Positions 40,134-48,135 are shown, counted from the stretch's first letter. The stretch: 64,000 nt of DNA from Blastococcus colisei (GCF_006717095.1 NZ_VFQE01000001.1:3906001-3970000); one strand, 5' to 3'. Notes: generated by a model from the sequence alone, not told the origin. Made by a program: numbers and translations.

Positions 40134-41030
40134 TCAATCCGCGACGGTAGGAATGGTGCCCTTTACGAAGCGTCCCGGATCCTCCTCAGCTGTCTGGGCA
40201 ACGTTGGCCGAAAATTGAATAACCTGATCCTCCAGGTAACCAGGAAGGTGCTGGTAGTTAACGACGTCGATCTCGAAGCGGCCCTTGATTGTCTTGGTCT
40301 CGAGTTGTCGGATCACTTTGCCCCATGGGACTTCCGCTATGGAGGACTCGGGGTGTGTTGCGTCGACACGGTAGAGGGGGGCGCTGGTCACTACCACCGG
40401 GAAGTGTAAAGCGACATTGTTCCAACTGTCGTTGCGTCGCGCTGGGGTCGGCCAGTCTGCTGACGCGTATTGCTTCTGCGCTGCCCTCAAAGCTTTGGCC
40501 AGCGGGAACACGAGCGAGTTAAAGATGCCGGAGTTGTTGGCAGTCCAATTCTTGCCGCGATCAAGGCGCACCAGTTGTGATGCTCGGAAGACTTCCAGGG
40601 ATGGACTGCCAGGTGTCTTGTCTAGGCCGAGCTTGCTCCAGGCTGGCGCGTAGCGGATGCTCTCGCCCGTACCTGGGAGACTGTTCTGAGCGATCAGATT
40701 GTTATATCGGAGGGTGTGCTGTGCGGGGTGGCGCTTGCGCAGCCACTCCTCGTGCTCACGGCCTATCAAGACATAGGGAGTGCCGCTCTGCTTACACTCC
40801 GCCAATACGCGCGCGGAGACCGTCAAACGGTGCTCATCGCTGTGGAAGAACCTTCTGTAACCCATCACGTCAACTTCGCGCGAGTTGGTGGCGTCATCAG
40901 GGTCCTCGTAAGCCCAGCCGAGTTGCGTCTTGAGACGCAGTTCCTCCATCGCCCTGGCCGTGTCCTGCTCCAAGAGCCATCCAGCGTCTCGAACTGCCGT
41001 CAAGATCTCATCTGGTGTCGGCTGGCTCAC
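40134..41030 (-). CDS. Putative PD-(D/E)xK nuclease-like protein
   Basis: From GTG 41030 (AAGGTGG 8 bp ahead; GTG 41063 is the upstream alternative) the product has 298 residues. The N-terminal half shows GWLLEQDTARAMEELRL, then SREVDVMGYRRF and VSARVLAECKQSG, the spacing of a PD-(D/E)xK site (Asp in EVDV; Glu and Lys in ECK). The rest (about 100-298) is unassigned, with FRASQLVRLDRGKNWTANNS and HLPGYLEDQVIQFSANVA. It lies 60 bp after the DUF2726 gene on the same strand, so two putative nucleases are co-expressed. DNA here is less GC-rich than the chromosome. Target and role are unknown; defence is likely from context. Confidence 0.6.
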   Translation of the reverse strand: MSQPTPDEILTAVRDAGWLLEQDTARAMEELRLKTQLGWAYEDPDDATNSREVDVMGYRRFFHSDEHRLTVSARVLAECKQSGTPYVLIGREHEEWLRKRHPAQHTLRYNNLIAQNSLPGTGESIRYAPAWSKLGLDKTPGSPSLEVFRASQLVRLDRGKNWTANNSGIFNSLVFPLAKALRAAQKQYASADWPTPARRNDSWNNVALHFPVVVTSAPLYRVDATHPESSIAEVPWGKVIRQLETKTIKGRFEIDVVNYQHLPGYLEDQVIQFSANVAQTAEEDPGRFVKGTIPTVAD

Positions 41031-41090
41031 TGTGACGTCCACCTTCGTAGTTCCCGTAACCACACAACCAGACCCCTAAGCCGGGCAGCC

Positions 41091-42068
41091 TCAGGCCAGC
41101 CGCCTCATCTGTATCGTCGCGTCGAGCGGCAGCGGACCTCCTGGCACAAGGGAGCCACCGCTGGTGAACGACGACAGGAAACCGCCAGCGTCGATCGCCT
41201 GCTGAACTTCGCCCATGACCTTCATCAGCTCGCGGCGGTCGCACGCCACCGCCTCGCCCGAGAGCCATCTCTCGGCGAGATCCCCGACCTCAGCAACGAC
41301 CAATTGGGACGCGATCTGACCAGGACTAATGCCCTGGAAGCGGAAATCGCGGACTCGAACACGCGCGACGAGGTAGCGGTTCTCGGCGACAGCCACATAG
41401 GCGTGCGCCTGAACCATCCCGTTGGCCTTGACGGCCGTTGTCCAGGTATCAGGCAGCGCCGTTGGAAGCCGCCTCGCGTTGTAATGCGCCCAAAGCCGGT
41501 CGATTGCGTCAGTGTCGAAGGCGTAGAAGCTTGAGCGGCCGTCATCGTCCTGAACGATCACGCTCTCGATCATGAACGGCTCGTCCCAGGGCACGTGCCC
41601 AGCCTGCTGGGCCGCGTAGAAACCCTCGGACATGTAGAAGGCATCAACGAGGTAGCTGAGCACCCGCCAGCGCCCGCGCCGGTGTGTGAAGTCGCTCGTG
41701 ATACGCGCGAGGGGCAGACCTGCCCCTTCGCACAACGCGTCCTTCATGCGATCTCGCTCGCGCTGGCGCGCGTCGTTCCAGTGCTGAGCGCCGTCAAGCT
41801 CCACAGCGAAGCGAGGAATGGATGTCTCGGCTTCAACCATCAAGAAGTCAAAGTGAGCACTCAGCGCATAGCCCTTGAGCCTACCGGTCAGGTGATCGAC
41901 GTTTAGGACGTCAGCGACTCGGACCTTGGTCAGCAAACGATCACCGTTGTCGGCGGCCTCCGATGTCAGCAGACGGTCCGTCACCTTCTCGTAGTGGTTG
42001 ACGAGAACCGGCTTCACGCCCCCGCCTTTGCTCACCACGGCACAAGTCCTATCAGGGGCCGCTGACAT
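41091..42068 (-). CDS. DUF2726-like nuclease-fold protein
   Basis: From ATG 42068 the product has about 325 residues. The DUF2726 signature, related to PD-(D/E)xK nucleases, spans about 50-150: RLLTKVRVADVLNV, SAHFDFLMVEAETSIPRFAVE, LDGAQHWNDARQRERDRMKD, and AGLPLARITSDF. The C-terminal region (GRSSFYAFDTDAIDRLWAHY, NRYLVARVRVRDFRFQG) is unassigned. The longer reading to 42236 would translate a 7-bp tandem repeat as CPVPGAR units and is not credible as protein. GTG at about 42014 is also possible. It is upstream of the PD-(D/E)xK-like gene in one operon. Confidence 0.7.
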   Translation of the reverse strand: MSAAPDRTCAVVSKGGGVKPVLVNHYEKVTDRLLTSEAADNGDRLLTKVRVADVLNVDHLTGRLKGYALSAHFDFLMVEAETSIPRFAVELDGAQHWNDARQRERDRMKDALCEGAGLPLARITSDFTHRRGRWRVLSYLVDAFYMSEGFYAAQQAGHVPWDEPFMIESVIVQDDDGRSSFYAFDTDAIDRLWAHYNARRLPTALPDTWTTAVKANGMVQAHAYVAVAENRYLVARVRVRDFRFQGISPGQIASQLVVAEVGDLAERWLSGEAVACDRRELMKVMGEVQQAIDAGGFLSSFTSGGSLVPGGPLPLDATIQMRRLA

Positions 42069-42093
42069 CCCCGCCCGCGCACCGCTCAGCGTG

Positions 42094-42149
42094 ACCGGGC
42101 ACCGGGCACCGGGCACCGGGCACCGGGCACCGGGCACCGGGCACCGGGT
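42094..42149. repeat. Heptanucleotide tandem repeat (ACCGGGC)n
   Basis: Seven perfect ACCGGGC units (42094-42142) and one variant (ACCGGGT, 42143-42149). It begins 26 bp upstream of the DUF2726 ATG, in the likely promoter or leader. Units that are not a multiple of three, and are perfect, are prone to slippage, so copy number may tune or switch expression. Confidence 0.9.
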
Positions 42150-42824
42150 TCCCACATGCGCGCGCCTGGAGCAGGGGCCGGTCCGCCCATCGGGCATCCT
42201 GATCGATGCCGAGCCGACCTGCACCTTGATCTCCACCCGGTCGCATGCGCTCTCGTCTGCTTACGATGGTTCCGCCGTTCCGCGCACGCCTCGTGAGCGC
42301 TCGAGGCGGTGGCTTCACCCGAGCCAGAAGTCCAGGATCCGCGTGAGGCGTGGACGGCGAAACGGATGCGAGGGATGCTCGACACATGGCCAGGACCTTC
42401 CGGCCCACGCCCAGCGGCCATTCCCGCCAGCTCGCGGAGGCGTTCGACCGCAGCCAGCGGGTCGGGGATGTCGTCATCCAAGATCGATGACACTTGACGG
42501 GCGACGACGGCCTTGGCTACCCAGAGCTTCGACCAGGTCGACGGAGGACGCACGAAACGAGTACGTGGTCAGCCCGACGGCGGGCACGCGGACCAAGTAC
42601 GACCCCTCGACCGCTCTGATCTAGACCGGGGGCCTCAAAGCTAATCCGGCCCAGGTCGACAAGACACTGATGCCTTCGGGTCGGACCAAAAGAGCGATGC
42701 GGCGCGAGAGGACCAAGAACACAACGAGCGCGAACAGCGAGATGCTGCAGGTTCCGGTACCCAGCCCCCGGGACGGCGCACTTCTCTGCTCCGGTCACCG
42801 CGGCCTCTCGGCTGTCCATCAAGG
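42150..42824. other. Region without recognised gene
   Basis: About 675 bp upstream of the nuclease pair. ORFs on both strands give low-complexity arginine-rich readings only. I see no structured RNA. The promoter for the DUF2726 operon should be here. Confidence 0.4.
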
Positions 42825-43058
42825 TCAGCGACGTCGTCGAGTGACCTCGCCCGCCGCCGCGAGAGCAGCGACGAGGGCGATCAGAGCGCGAACGACGTCA
42901 GGGACCGAGTCGGCCTTTCTCGTGACGAGGATGACGGTGATCAGGACACCGGCGACCATCACGGCGAGGGCGCACGTGGTCACCACCGGCCTCCAGTCAC
43001 TCGACCGTGCGGGTGGCCTGTGGGCCTCGGAAGTTGACTTGCTTGTCGTAGCGGGCAT
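42825..43058 (-). CDS. Small two-helix membrane protein
   Basis: A 77-residue protein from ATG 43058, with GGAGG 8 bp ahead. Two hydrophobic helices (about 26-45, VVTTCALAVMVAGVLITVIL, and about 54-70, VRALIALVAALAAAGEV) are joined by a short charged loop, and the end is basic (TRRRR). It could be a holin-like or toxin-like protein, but no family is recognised. The ribosome site and helices argue that it is real. Confidence 0.55.
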   Translation of the reverse strand: MPATTSKSTSEAHRPPARSSDWRPVVTTCALAVMVAGVLITVILVTRKADSVPDVVRALIALVAALAAAGEVTRRRR

Positions 43059-43324
43059 CCTGAAGTCCTCCGGGCTGGGGCCGTGTTCGCATCCGCGTCC
43101 ACGGCTCTCTGCATCGACACGGAGACCAGGACGGCCCGGCGTCGCGAGCGCCGGGTCGTCTGCTGTCCGCAGCCCGACTACGCCGTCCTGTTCCCCGTGA
43201 CGAGCATGCAGATGTCACGGCCTGCGCGGTAGTGACCCCGGGGTCAGTAAACCTCCTTTGACCTGGGTCAATGCACTGGAATGCACTCAGCCCGTGTACG
43301 CACTGACCTCCGTGTACCGAAGGC

Positions 43325-43559
43325 CTAAAGCCCGGCGCAGCGGTCGATGACGTGCACGAAAGAAACTTGCGACACGCCGGGCCGACACGCCGTACGTACG
43401 ACCGCCGGGCTACTCGTCGGGTGTCTCAGCGGCTCCGGCGGCCAGCGCATGCGTACCTCGCTGGCCCGCCGCCCACCCGGACCCGGCGTGCGCACGCAGA
43501 CGGTCACCGACGCCTTGCCCACATCCAGCCCGGCGACCCGCTTGGAACAGCACCTCCAT
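43325..43559 (-). pseudogene. IS110-family transposase remnant
   Basis: The minus strand opens MEVLF (ATG at 43559), shifts frame, and continues RVAGLDVGKASVTVCVRTPGP, the DEDD-transposase N-terminus typical of IS110 (first catalytic Asp in GLDVGK). Homology ends after about 30 residues; the rest to the stop at 43325 is unrelated (it ends VSQVSFVHVIDRCAGL). The element is frameshifted and lacks nearly all of its catalytic domain, so it is dead. Confidence 0.75.
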
Positions 43560-43927
43560 GGCCGATCCCCTCCCACTGTCGACACCAATAGGCGTCGCCC
43601 GGAGGGCCCTCTGCCAGGACACAGACCCACGTGCTCGCAGCAACAATCACAGGCACCGGAGGACCCCGAGCCATACACCTCAACGGGCTCACCCGCGCCA
43701 GTGTGTGTCGACGTCGCCGGACGACCCGACCATTCTCATCAGCACGGGCGGCGATCAAGATCGCAAGCGGTTACACCTCCTGCATCTAGGGTCTGGGAGC
43801 TGGTGGTGACGGGTTACAGGAGGATTGGCAGCAAACTGAGGGCATGGGAACCAGCGGCACCCCTGAGTACCGGCCACGACGGCGGGCAGGTGAGCAACAA
43901 CGCCGTCAGCGCCACCAGGAGACCGCA
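43560..43927. other. Region without recognised gene
   Basis: About 370 bp between the IS110 remnant and the zinc-finger-like gene. No coherent reading frame or structure was seen. The end near 43800-43925 must hold the promoter of the next gene. Confidence 0.35.
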
Positions 43928-44332
43928 GTGAAGCGCCCCCGTCGGGACCCGGCCGGCCCTGCGGCGGACGGGCCCCAACGCCGGACCGCCGCGACGACCT
44001 GCGGATGGTGCGGCGGACCGATCACCCCGCGCAGGCGCGGACCGATCCCGAAGTGGTGCTCGGCCACCTGCCGGCATCGAGCTTGGGAACAGAGCCGCGC
44101 AGCGACCTCCGGCCGGACGGCAGTGCAGGTGGTCGAGCGGCGGGTCGAGATCCGTGTACCCCTCGAGCCGACCCGTCGAGACTGGCCGCGGTTGCTCGGC
44201 GAGCTGGCCGCTCAATTGGATGACGGCCGCGTTTACGACCGGGACCTGCCTGCGCTCGGCCGGGCACTGGACCCGGTCCTGCGGTCCTACCGGCGACGGG
44301 CGCGCTGGAGCGGCGTACCTGACCTCCCCTGA
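43928..44332 (+). CDS. Small zinc-finger-like protein of the island
   Basis: From GTG 43928 (AGGAG 7 bp ahead) the product has 134 residues. A putative zinc site lies near the N-terminus: CGWCGGPI, then KWCSATCRHRAWEQ (two CxxC-type pairs and a His). The rest is helical and charged (VERRVEIRVPLEPTRRDW, LLGELAAQLDDGRVYDRDLP). Such short proteins are common near integrases of actinobacterial elements; function unknown. ATG at 43844 is an alternative without a ribosome site. Confidence 0.6.
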   Translation: MKRPRRDPAGPAADGPQRRTAATTCGWCGGPITPRRRGPIPKWCSATCRHRAWEQSRAATSGRTAVQVVERRVEIRVPLEPTRRDWPRLLGELAAQLDDGRVYDRDLPALGRALDPVLRSYRRRARWSGVPDLP

Positions 44333-44969
44333 GCGCCCGGAGGCGGAGCTCTCTTATTGCTCCTGTCGGGCACCGGCGTCGACGGTGACGTCGGGACAGT
44401 TGTCGTGGAGCGGGAGCCAACCGGGGTGACGTAGGTGACGGGGCGGTGACGACCCGACCGGCCCGACGTCACCCCAACCGGCCGGCCGCTGGCCCTCGCT
44501 GCGACGTGACTCCCGGCCCTGCGGGACGGCAGGGCCCTCTCGCCGGGCAGCACGCCCCCGCCGCGCGGCGCACCGATCCCGTGGGAGGGGTAGCGCGCGC
44601 CGGTGACGCCCGCGCGGTATGCCGCTCGGGAGCTGAGCGCCCCTCTGTCACCCCGTCGTCGGTTACTCGTCACAACGGATTGCGCAGTCCTGGATGCATA
44701 AGGTGTGTCGGCTCGTGATCTTGTCCGATCGGGCAGCGGAGAGGGTGCCGCGGGCGAAACTCGACCAAGCAGCCGGGGGTCGACGGTGCGGCGCTGGTGA
44801 GTCTCATGACAGGCCTCAGATTGCGCTGCCGCGGGCGCGACTTCGCCGAGGACGTGTCAGGACCTTGGACCAGGACGTGTCCGAGGCGCCCGACCGGTCG
44901 ACGACACCCCCGGGGCTCGTGGACGCCGGACCCCGTCCGCGTGGCCCCGGAACGAGCGCGGGTCCGCCG
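44333..44969. other. Region without recognised gene
   Basis: About 640 bp of high-GC DNA with no supported ORF, RNA or repeat. It separates the zinc-finger-like gene from the convergent toxin-antitoxin pair. Confidence 0.35.
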
Positions 44970-45329
44970 CTATTGAAGACGGCGGATACGCAGCAGGCCG
45001 CGCTGCGCGACGGTGACCGTGCCGGCGAGCGTGGTCAGGTCGTGACCGGCGACCACCTCCGCGAGCGCAGCGGCCACGGTCCGCGCCGACTGGTCAGACG
45101 GGCGCAGCACCAGGATGCCGGCATGGCTACCCGGCGGGTACGCCCGGATGTCGCCCAGTCCGCGATCGAGGGTGATCAACAATCTTCCGTCAGCGGCTGC
45201 AGCGGCCACGACCTGCGGATCCGACGCACCGCCAAGGTCCTCGTCGACGACGGTGTCGACATCGTGTCCGGCGGCGATAAGCACCTGGCGAGCTGAACGA
45301 GGGATGTTCTCGTCGAGCTTGACCCTCAC
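44970..45329 (-). CDS. DUF5615 PIN-like toxin
   Basis: The 119-residue protein begins MRVKLDENIPRSARQVLIAAGHDVDTV and continues GRLLITLDRGLGDIRAYPPG and HAGILVLR, the DUF5615 PIN-like pattern with conserved acidic residues (Asp6, Glu7, and Asp in TLDRG). Such proteins are predicted RNases and are nearly always paired with a DUF433 antitoxin. That partner is directly upstream here, overlapping by 4 bp (ATGA). Confidence 0.88.
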   Translation of the reverse strand: MRVKLDENIPRSARQVLIAAGHDVDTVVDEDLGGASDPQVVAAAAADGRLLITLDRGLGDIRAYPPGSHAGILVLRPSDQSARTVAAALAEVVAGHDLTTLAGTVTVAQRGLLRIRRLQ

Positions 45330-45562
45330 TCGGGGCCCAGCGGGACCAGTTCCTCACGGGCCAGCAGCGCCCCGTACGCGGCGGCCGCCTGCACGCCTTC
45401 CGAGGTCAGGGTCGGATACTCCGCCACGATCTCTGCGGGGCTCATTCCGGCGGCAATGCAGTCGAGCACCACGCTGACGGGCACGCGGGTGCCGGCGATC
45501 ACCGCCTGGCCGCTCAGCACGGCCGGATCGGTGGTGATCAACGCCAGGCGGTCGGAACTCAT
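45326..45562 (-). CDS. DUF433 antitoxin
   Basis: From ATG 45562 the product has 78 residues. It shows the DUF433 pattern ITTDPAVLSGQAVIAGTRVP followed by VLDCIAAGMSPAEIVAEYPTL, a winged-helix DNA-binding domain. It should neutralise the DUF5615 partner and repress the operon. The longer ORF from 45601 adds 13 residues without family support. Confidence 0.88.
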   Translation of the reverse strand: MSSDRLALITTDPAVLSGQAVIAGTRVPVSVVLDCIAAGMSPAEIVAEYPTLTSEGVQAAAAYGALLAREELVPLGPE

Positions 45563-45934
45563 GCGCCCAGTCTGCCCGTGCCCGCCAACCAAGCTCAGCA
45601 CGCCGAGCCCCGGACCGCGCGGACCTCGTCGAGCACGACGCCGTCGATGCCTCCGCTGCGAACGGCGAACCGGCTCAACTCGCTGCGACCGCGTGACACC
45701 GCCCGGAGCCGTCGCCGTACTGGACGAAAACCGGAGACGCGCCGGAGCAGGTCAGGAGGCCGAGCAACTCGACGGACGTCGGCCCCAGGAGATCAGGAGC
45801 TCGTACAGCAGGGACTGGAGACAATCAGGAATTTCGCCGGGCACTGTCACGAACCGGCCGGAAATGGCGCCTTCTCCAGGTGGGCGTGCGGCGCCGGACG
45901 CCGGCGCACGAGGCCACACGACGAGGAGGGCGAG
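45563..45934. other. Intergenic region between TA pair and excisionase
   Basis: About 370 bp between divergent genes. No supported ORF. It must hold promoters for the antitoxin (leftward) and for the xis-int pair (rightward). Confidence 0.4.
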
Positions 45935-46234
45935 ATGAGCGACGCGCAGCGACCTCAGGAGCCGGTGCCCGGTGACCCGCTGCTGCTCACACCGGAGGAG
46001 GCCGCCACGGTGCTCCGCCTCGGGCGCACGACGGTCTACGCGCTGATGAAGGCCGGCGACCTGCGCCCCGTCCACATCGGCCGGAGCTGCCGCCTCTCCC
46101 GCAGCGAGCTCGAACGTTACGTTCGCGGCCTGGAAGCTCCCCGCACCGCTCCTCGTGCGCTGCGCCGAGCCGGGACCACCACGGACCCGCGCGGACTCTT
46201 CGAGCTCGGCCCGACGTCGCCCGATGCCGCGTGA
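45935..46234 (+). CDS. xis: Excisionase-type helix-turn-helix protein
   Basis: From ATG 45935 (AGGAGG 7 bp ahead) the product has 99 residues. It has the MerR/excisionase helix-turn-helix LLTPEEAATVLRLGRTTVYAL, MKAGDLRPVHIGRSCRLSRSELERYV (in parts). Proteins of this kind bend DNA at the element ends and steer the integrase toward excision. It lies 73 bp before the integrase on the same strand. Confidence 0.85.
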   Translation: MSDAQRPQEPVPGDPLLLTPEEAATVLRLGRTTVYALMKAGDLRPVHIGRSCRLSRSELERYVRGLEAPRTAPRALRRAGTTTDPRGLFELGPTSPDAA

Positions 46235-46307
46235 GTCCACAACCGCTCCGCCGGGGTCGGACCGCTCGGCCAGACTGAACCTCCAGCCCACGACCCAGGG
46301 GTGACCG

Positions 46308-47840
46308 ATGGCGGGACGCGCCTCGAACGGCGAGTCGACGATCTACCAGGGCGCCGACGGCCGCTGGCACGGCTACGTCTCCGTCGGGTTTACGCTCGAC
46401 GGCAAGCTGGACCGCCGGCACGTCAGCAGCAAGAGCCGCGGCGTCGTGGTCGCGAAGGTCAGGGAACTCGAACGCAAGCGCGACTCCGGGACGGTCGGCG
46501 AGACGTCGACCCCGACCGTCGCCTGGTGGCTCGAGCACTGGCTGACCACCATCGCCCCGCGCCGGGTGCGACAGCGGACCCTGGAGAGCTATGAGTCGGC
46601 GGTCCGCAGGCACCTGATCCCCGGTATCGGCCGCCACCGGATGGACCGGCTGCGCCCCGAGCACCTCGACCAGCTCTACACCGCGCTCCTCGACGCCGGC
46701 TACTCCCCCGCCACCGTGCTGCGCCACCACCGCATCCTGTCCCGGGCCCTGACCGTCGCCGTCCAGCGCGGCCACGTCCCCCGCAACGTCGCCGCGCTCG
46801 TCGACCCGCCCGCGCAGCGGCCGAGCGACATCGCCACCGCCCTCGACCTCGGCGAGGCCCGCGCTGTGCTGCACGCGGCGACCGGCGTCCGAAACTCCGC
46901 TCGCTGGACCGTCGCCCTGGCCCTCGGCCTACGGCAGTCCGAGGCCCTGGCACTGCAGTGGAAGGACGTCGATCTGCTCAGCAACACGCTGACCGTGCGG
47001 CGCAGCATCCACCGGGTCCGCGGTGGCGGGCTGATCTACGAGGAACCCAAGACCCGCCGCAGCCAGCGCACCCTCGCGCTGCCGATGCCCCTCGTCGCCG
47101 AGCTGCACCGGCACAAGGCCGTCCAGCTCGGCGAGCGGATGCTGGCCGGCTCCGAATGGCACGACGAGGACCTGGTCTTCGCCCAGCCCAACGGCCGCCC
47201 GATCGACAAGAAGACCGACTACGACGACTGGACGCGCCTTCTGCAGAAGGCCGGCGTCCGCCACGTCCGCCTGCACGACGGCCGGCACACCGCCGCCACG
47301 CTCTTGCTGACCGAGAACGTCCACCCGCGGGTCGTCATGGAGCTGCTCGGCCACAGCCAGATGCGCACGACGATGGACATCTACAGCCACGTCATGCCGG
47401 CCCTGGCCCGCGAGGCGGCCGACAGGATGGGCACCCTGCTGCTGCCAGGTAAGGGCAGGCAAACTGCAACCACAACTGCAACCAGAGACGACACAGGCCG
47501 CCCTCCAGAAGGAGAACGGCCTGGTCATCGGGGTGGAGCTGAGGGGACTCGAACCCCTGACCCCCACACTGCCAGTGTGGTGCGCTACCAGCTGCGCCAC
47601 AGCCCCGTGCCCGGCCCGGTCTGGTGCGTCCGAGCCGGGAGCAACTGTACAGGCCGGATGGAGCACGGCCGCGCAGGGGTGGCGACGCCGCACGTCGCGC
47701 CGCCACACCCCGACGGTGGTCTCAGGTCTGCTTCATCTGGGCGATGCGGATGTGGTTGCCGAACGGGTCGCGTAGGCCGAAGTCGATGCCGTAGGGCTGG
47801 TCGACCGGCTCCTCGTCGATCTCGACTCCCGTGGCCTTGA
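46308..47840 (+). CDS. int: Tyrosine integrase reading through the tRNA-Ala attachment site
   Basis: The ATG at 46308 opens a phage-type integrase: arm-binding domain (about 1-60), core-binding domain (about 68-165), and catalytic domain with Arg209 (ALGLRQSEAL), His323 and Arg326 (RLHDGRHT), His349 (LLGHSQ) and Tyr359 (DIYSHV). The integrated ORF has 510 residues because it crosses the attachment site antisense to the tRNA (EGTRTPDPHTA) and ends in chromosomal DNA. If the ends join at the 47-bp repeat, codon 422 is followed by ARPS and a stop, giving 425 residues. The extra 85 residues are thus a product of integration. Confidence 0.93.
   Translation: MAGRASNGESTIYQGADGRWHGYVSVGFTLDGKLDRRHVSSKSRGVVVAKVRELERKRDSGTVGETSTPTVAWWLEHWLTTIAPRRVRQRTLESYESAVRRHLIPGIGRHRMDRLRPEHLDQLYTALLDAGYSPATVLRHHRILSRALTVAVQRGHVPRNVAALVDPPAQRPSDIATALDLGEARAVLHAATGVRNSARWTVALALGLRQSEALALQWKDVDLLSNTLTVRRSIHRVRGGGLIYEEPKTRRSQRTLALPMPLVAELHRHKAVQLGERMLAGSEWHDEDLVFAQPNGRPIDKKTDYDDWTRLLQKAGVRHVRLHDGRHTAATLLLTENVHPRVVMELLGHSQMRTTMDIYSHVMPALAREAADRMGTLLLPGKGRQTATTTATRDDTGRPPEGERPGHRGGAEGTRTPDPHTASVVRYQLRHSPVPGPVWCVRAGSNCTGRMEHGRAGVATPHVAPPHPDGGLRSASSGRCGCGCRTGRVGRSRCRRAGRPAPRRSRLPWP
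47462..47485. repeat. Paired 12-mer near right end (putative arm site)
   Basis: AACTGCAACCAC followed by AACTGCAACCAG, matching the left pair at 21630-21653 at 23 of 24 bases and in the same orientation. It lies 43 bp inside the right attachment site and within the integrase gene. Confidence 0.55.
47494..47523 (-). terminator. Island-borne terminator restored behind tRNA-Ala
   Basis: Arms CAGGCCG (47494-47500) and CGGCCTG (47517-47523) with inner pairing CTCC/GGAG lie 10 bp beyond the tRNA 3' end. It replaces the native terminator, which I place at 21445-21473. It also falls inside the integrase coding region. Confidence 0.6.
47529..47575 (-). repeat. Right attachment site within the intact tRNA-Ala gene
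   Basis: The 47 bp are identical to 21480-21526. They include the tRNA from the anticodon arm to the 3' end plus 5 bases. This is the right boundary of the element. The element restores the tRNA 3' end on integration, so the gene stays functional. Confidence 0.93.
47534..47606 (-). tRNA. tRNA-Ala(GGC)
   Basis: A 73-base tRNA folds cleanly. The acceptor is GGGGCTG with CAGCTCC, including the G3:U70 alanine identity pair. The anticodon loop is CTGGCAG (anticodon GGC), closed by CCACA/TGTGG. The T-arm is AGGGG-TTCGAGT-CCCCT and the discriminator is A. CCA is not encoded. Its 3' part is the island's attachment site. Confidence 0.96.
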
Positions 47841-48135
47841 GCTCGGCGTGGGTCTTGTAGGCGTCGTCGCAGGCGAAGAACAGGTGCCCGCCGGCGACCC
47901 CCTTGGCGATCGCCTCGCGCACCTGCGCGGCGGTCTCCTCGCTCATCGACGGCGCACCCGGCTTCTCGAGCAGGACGGCGCGGTCGGGCTGGCCGGGGAG
48001 GTTGACGGTCAGCCACCGCATGGGGCCGAAGTTCATGTCGGACTGGACCTCGAAACCGAGCTTTCCGACGTAGAAGTCGAGCGCCTGGTCCTGGTCGGGG
48101 ACGTAGATCTGGGTGATGGTGATGGCGGTCAGCAT
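47722..48135 (-). CDS. VOC-family (glyoxalase/bleomycin-resistance fold) protein
   Basis: From ATG 48135 the 137-residue protein has the VOC pattern: TITQIYVPDQDQALDFYVGK, LGFEVQSDMNFGPMRWLTV, and the second repeat GGHLFFACDDAYKTHAELK and FGLRDPFGNHIRIAQ. Members bind a metal and act on or sequester small molecules. The substrate is unknown. It follows the AraC gene by 20 bp and is probably controlled by it. Confidence 0.9.
   Translation of the reverse strand: MLTAITITQIYVPDQDQALDFYVGKLGFEVQSDMNFGPMRWLTVNLPGQPDRAVLLEKPGAPSMSEETAAQVREAIAKGVAGGHLFFACDDAYKTHAELKATGVEIDEEPVDQPYGIDFGLRDPFGNHIRIAQMKQT

Larger units (their letters stand above)
21480..47575. mobile_element. tRNA-Ala genomic island carrying defence genes (about 26.1 kb)
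   Basis: The element is bounded by 47-bp perfect direct repeats derived from the 3' end of tRNA-Ala(GGC). It has the excisionase and tyrosine integrase at the right end next to the intact tRNA, and paired 12-mer repeats near both ends. The cargo is type I R-M, TIR-like effector, DarTG, CBASS, ImmA operon, putative nucleases and a toxin-antitoxin pair. No relaxase, replication or conjugation gene was recognised, so it is an integrative element that probably needs help to transfer. Several stretches (29190-29900, 40130-42000) are richer in A+T than the chromosome, a sign of foreign origin. Confidence 0.9.

Noticed and set aside
42094-42149. CRISPR array
   Set aside because: The units are 7 bp and directly adjacent, with no spacers; no cas genes in the window.
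42150-42236. Extended N-terminus of the DUF2726 protein through the 7-bp repeats
   Set aside because: Would translate the repeat as CPVPGAR units; a start after the repeat keeps the whole conserved domain.
47576-47840. Extra integrase domain encoded beyond the tRNA
   Set aside because: The sequence is antisense tRNA and chromosomal flank; it is read only because the attachment site interrupts the gene.
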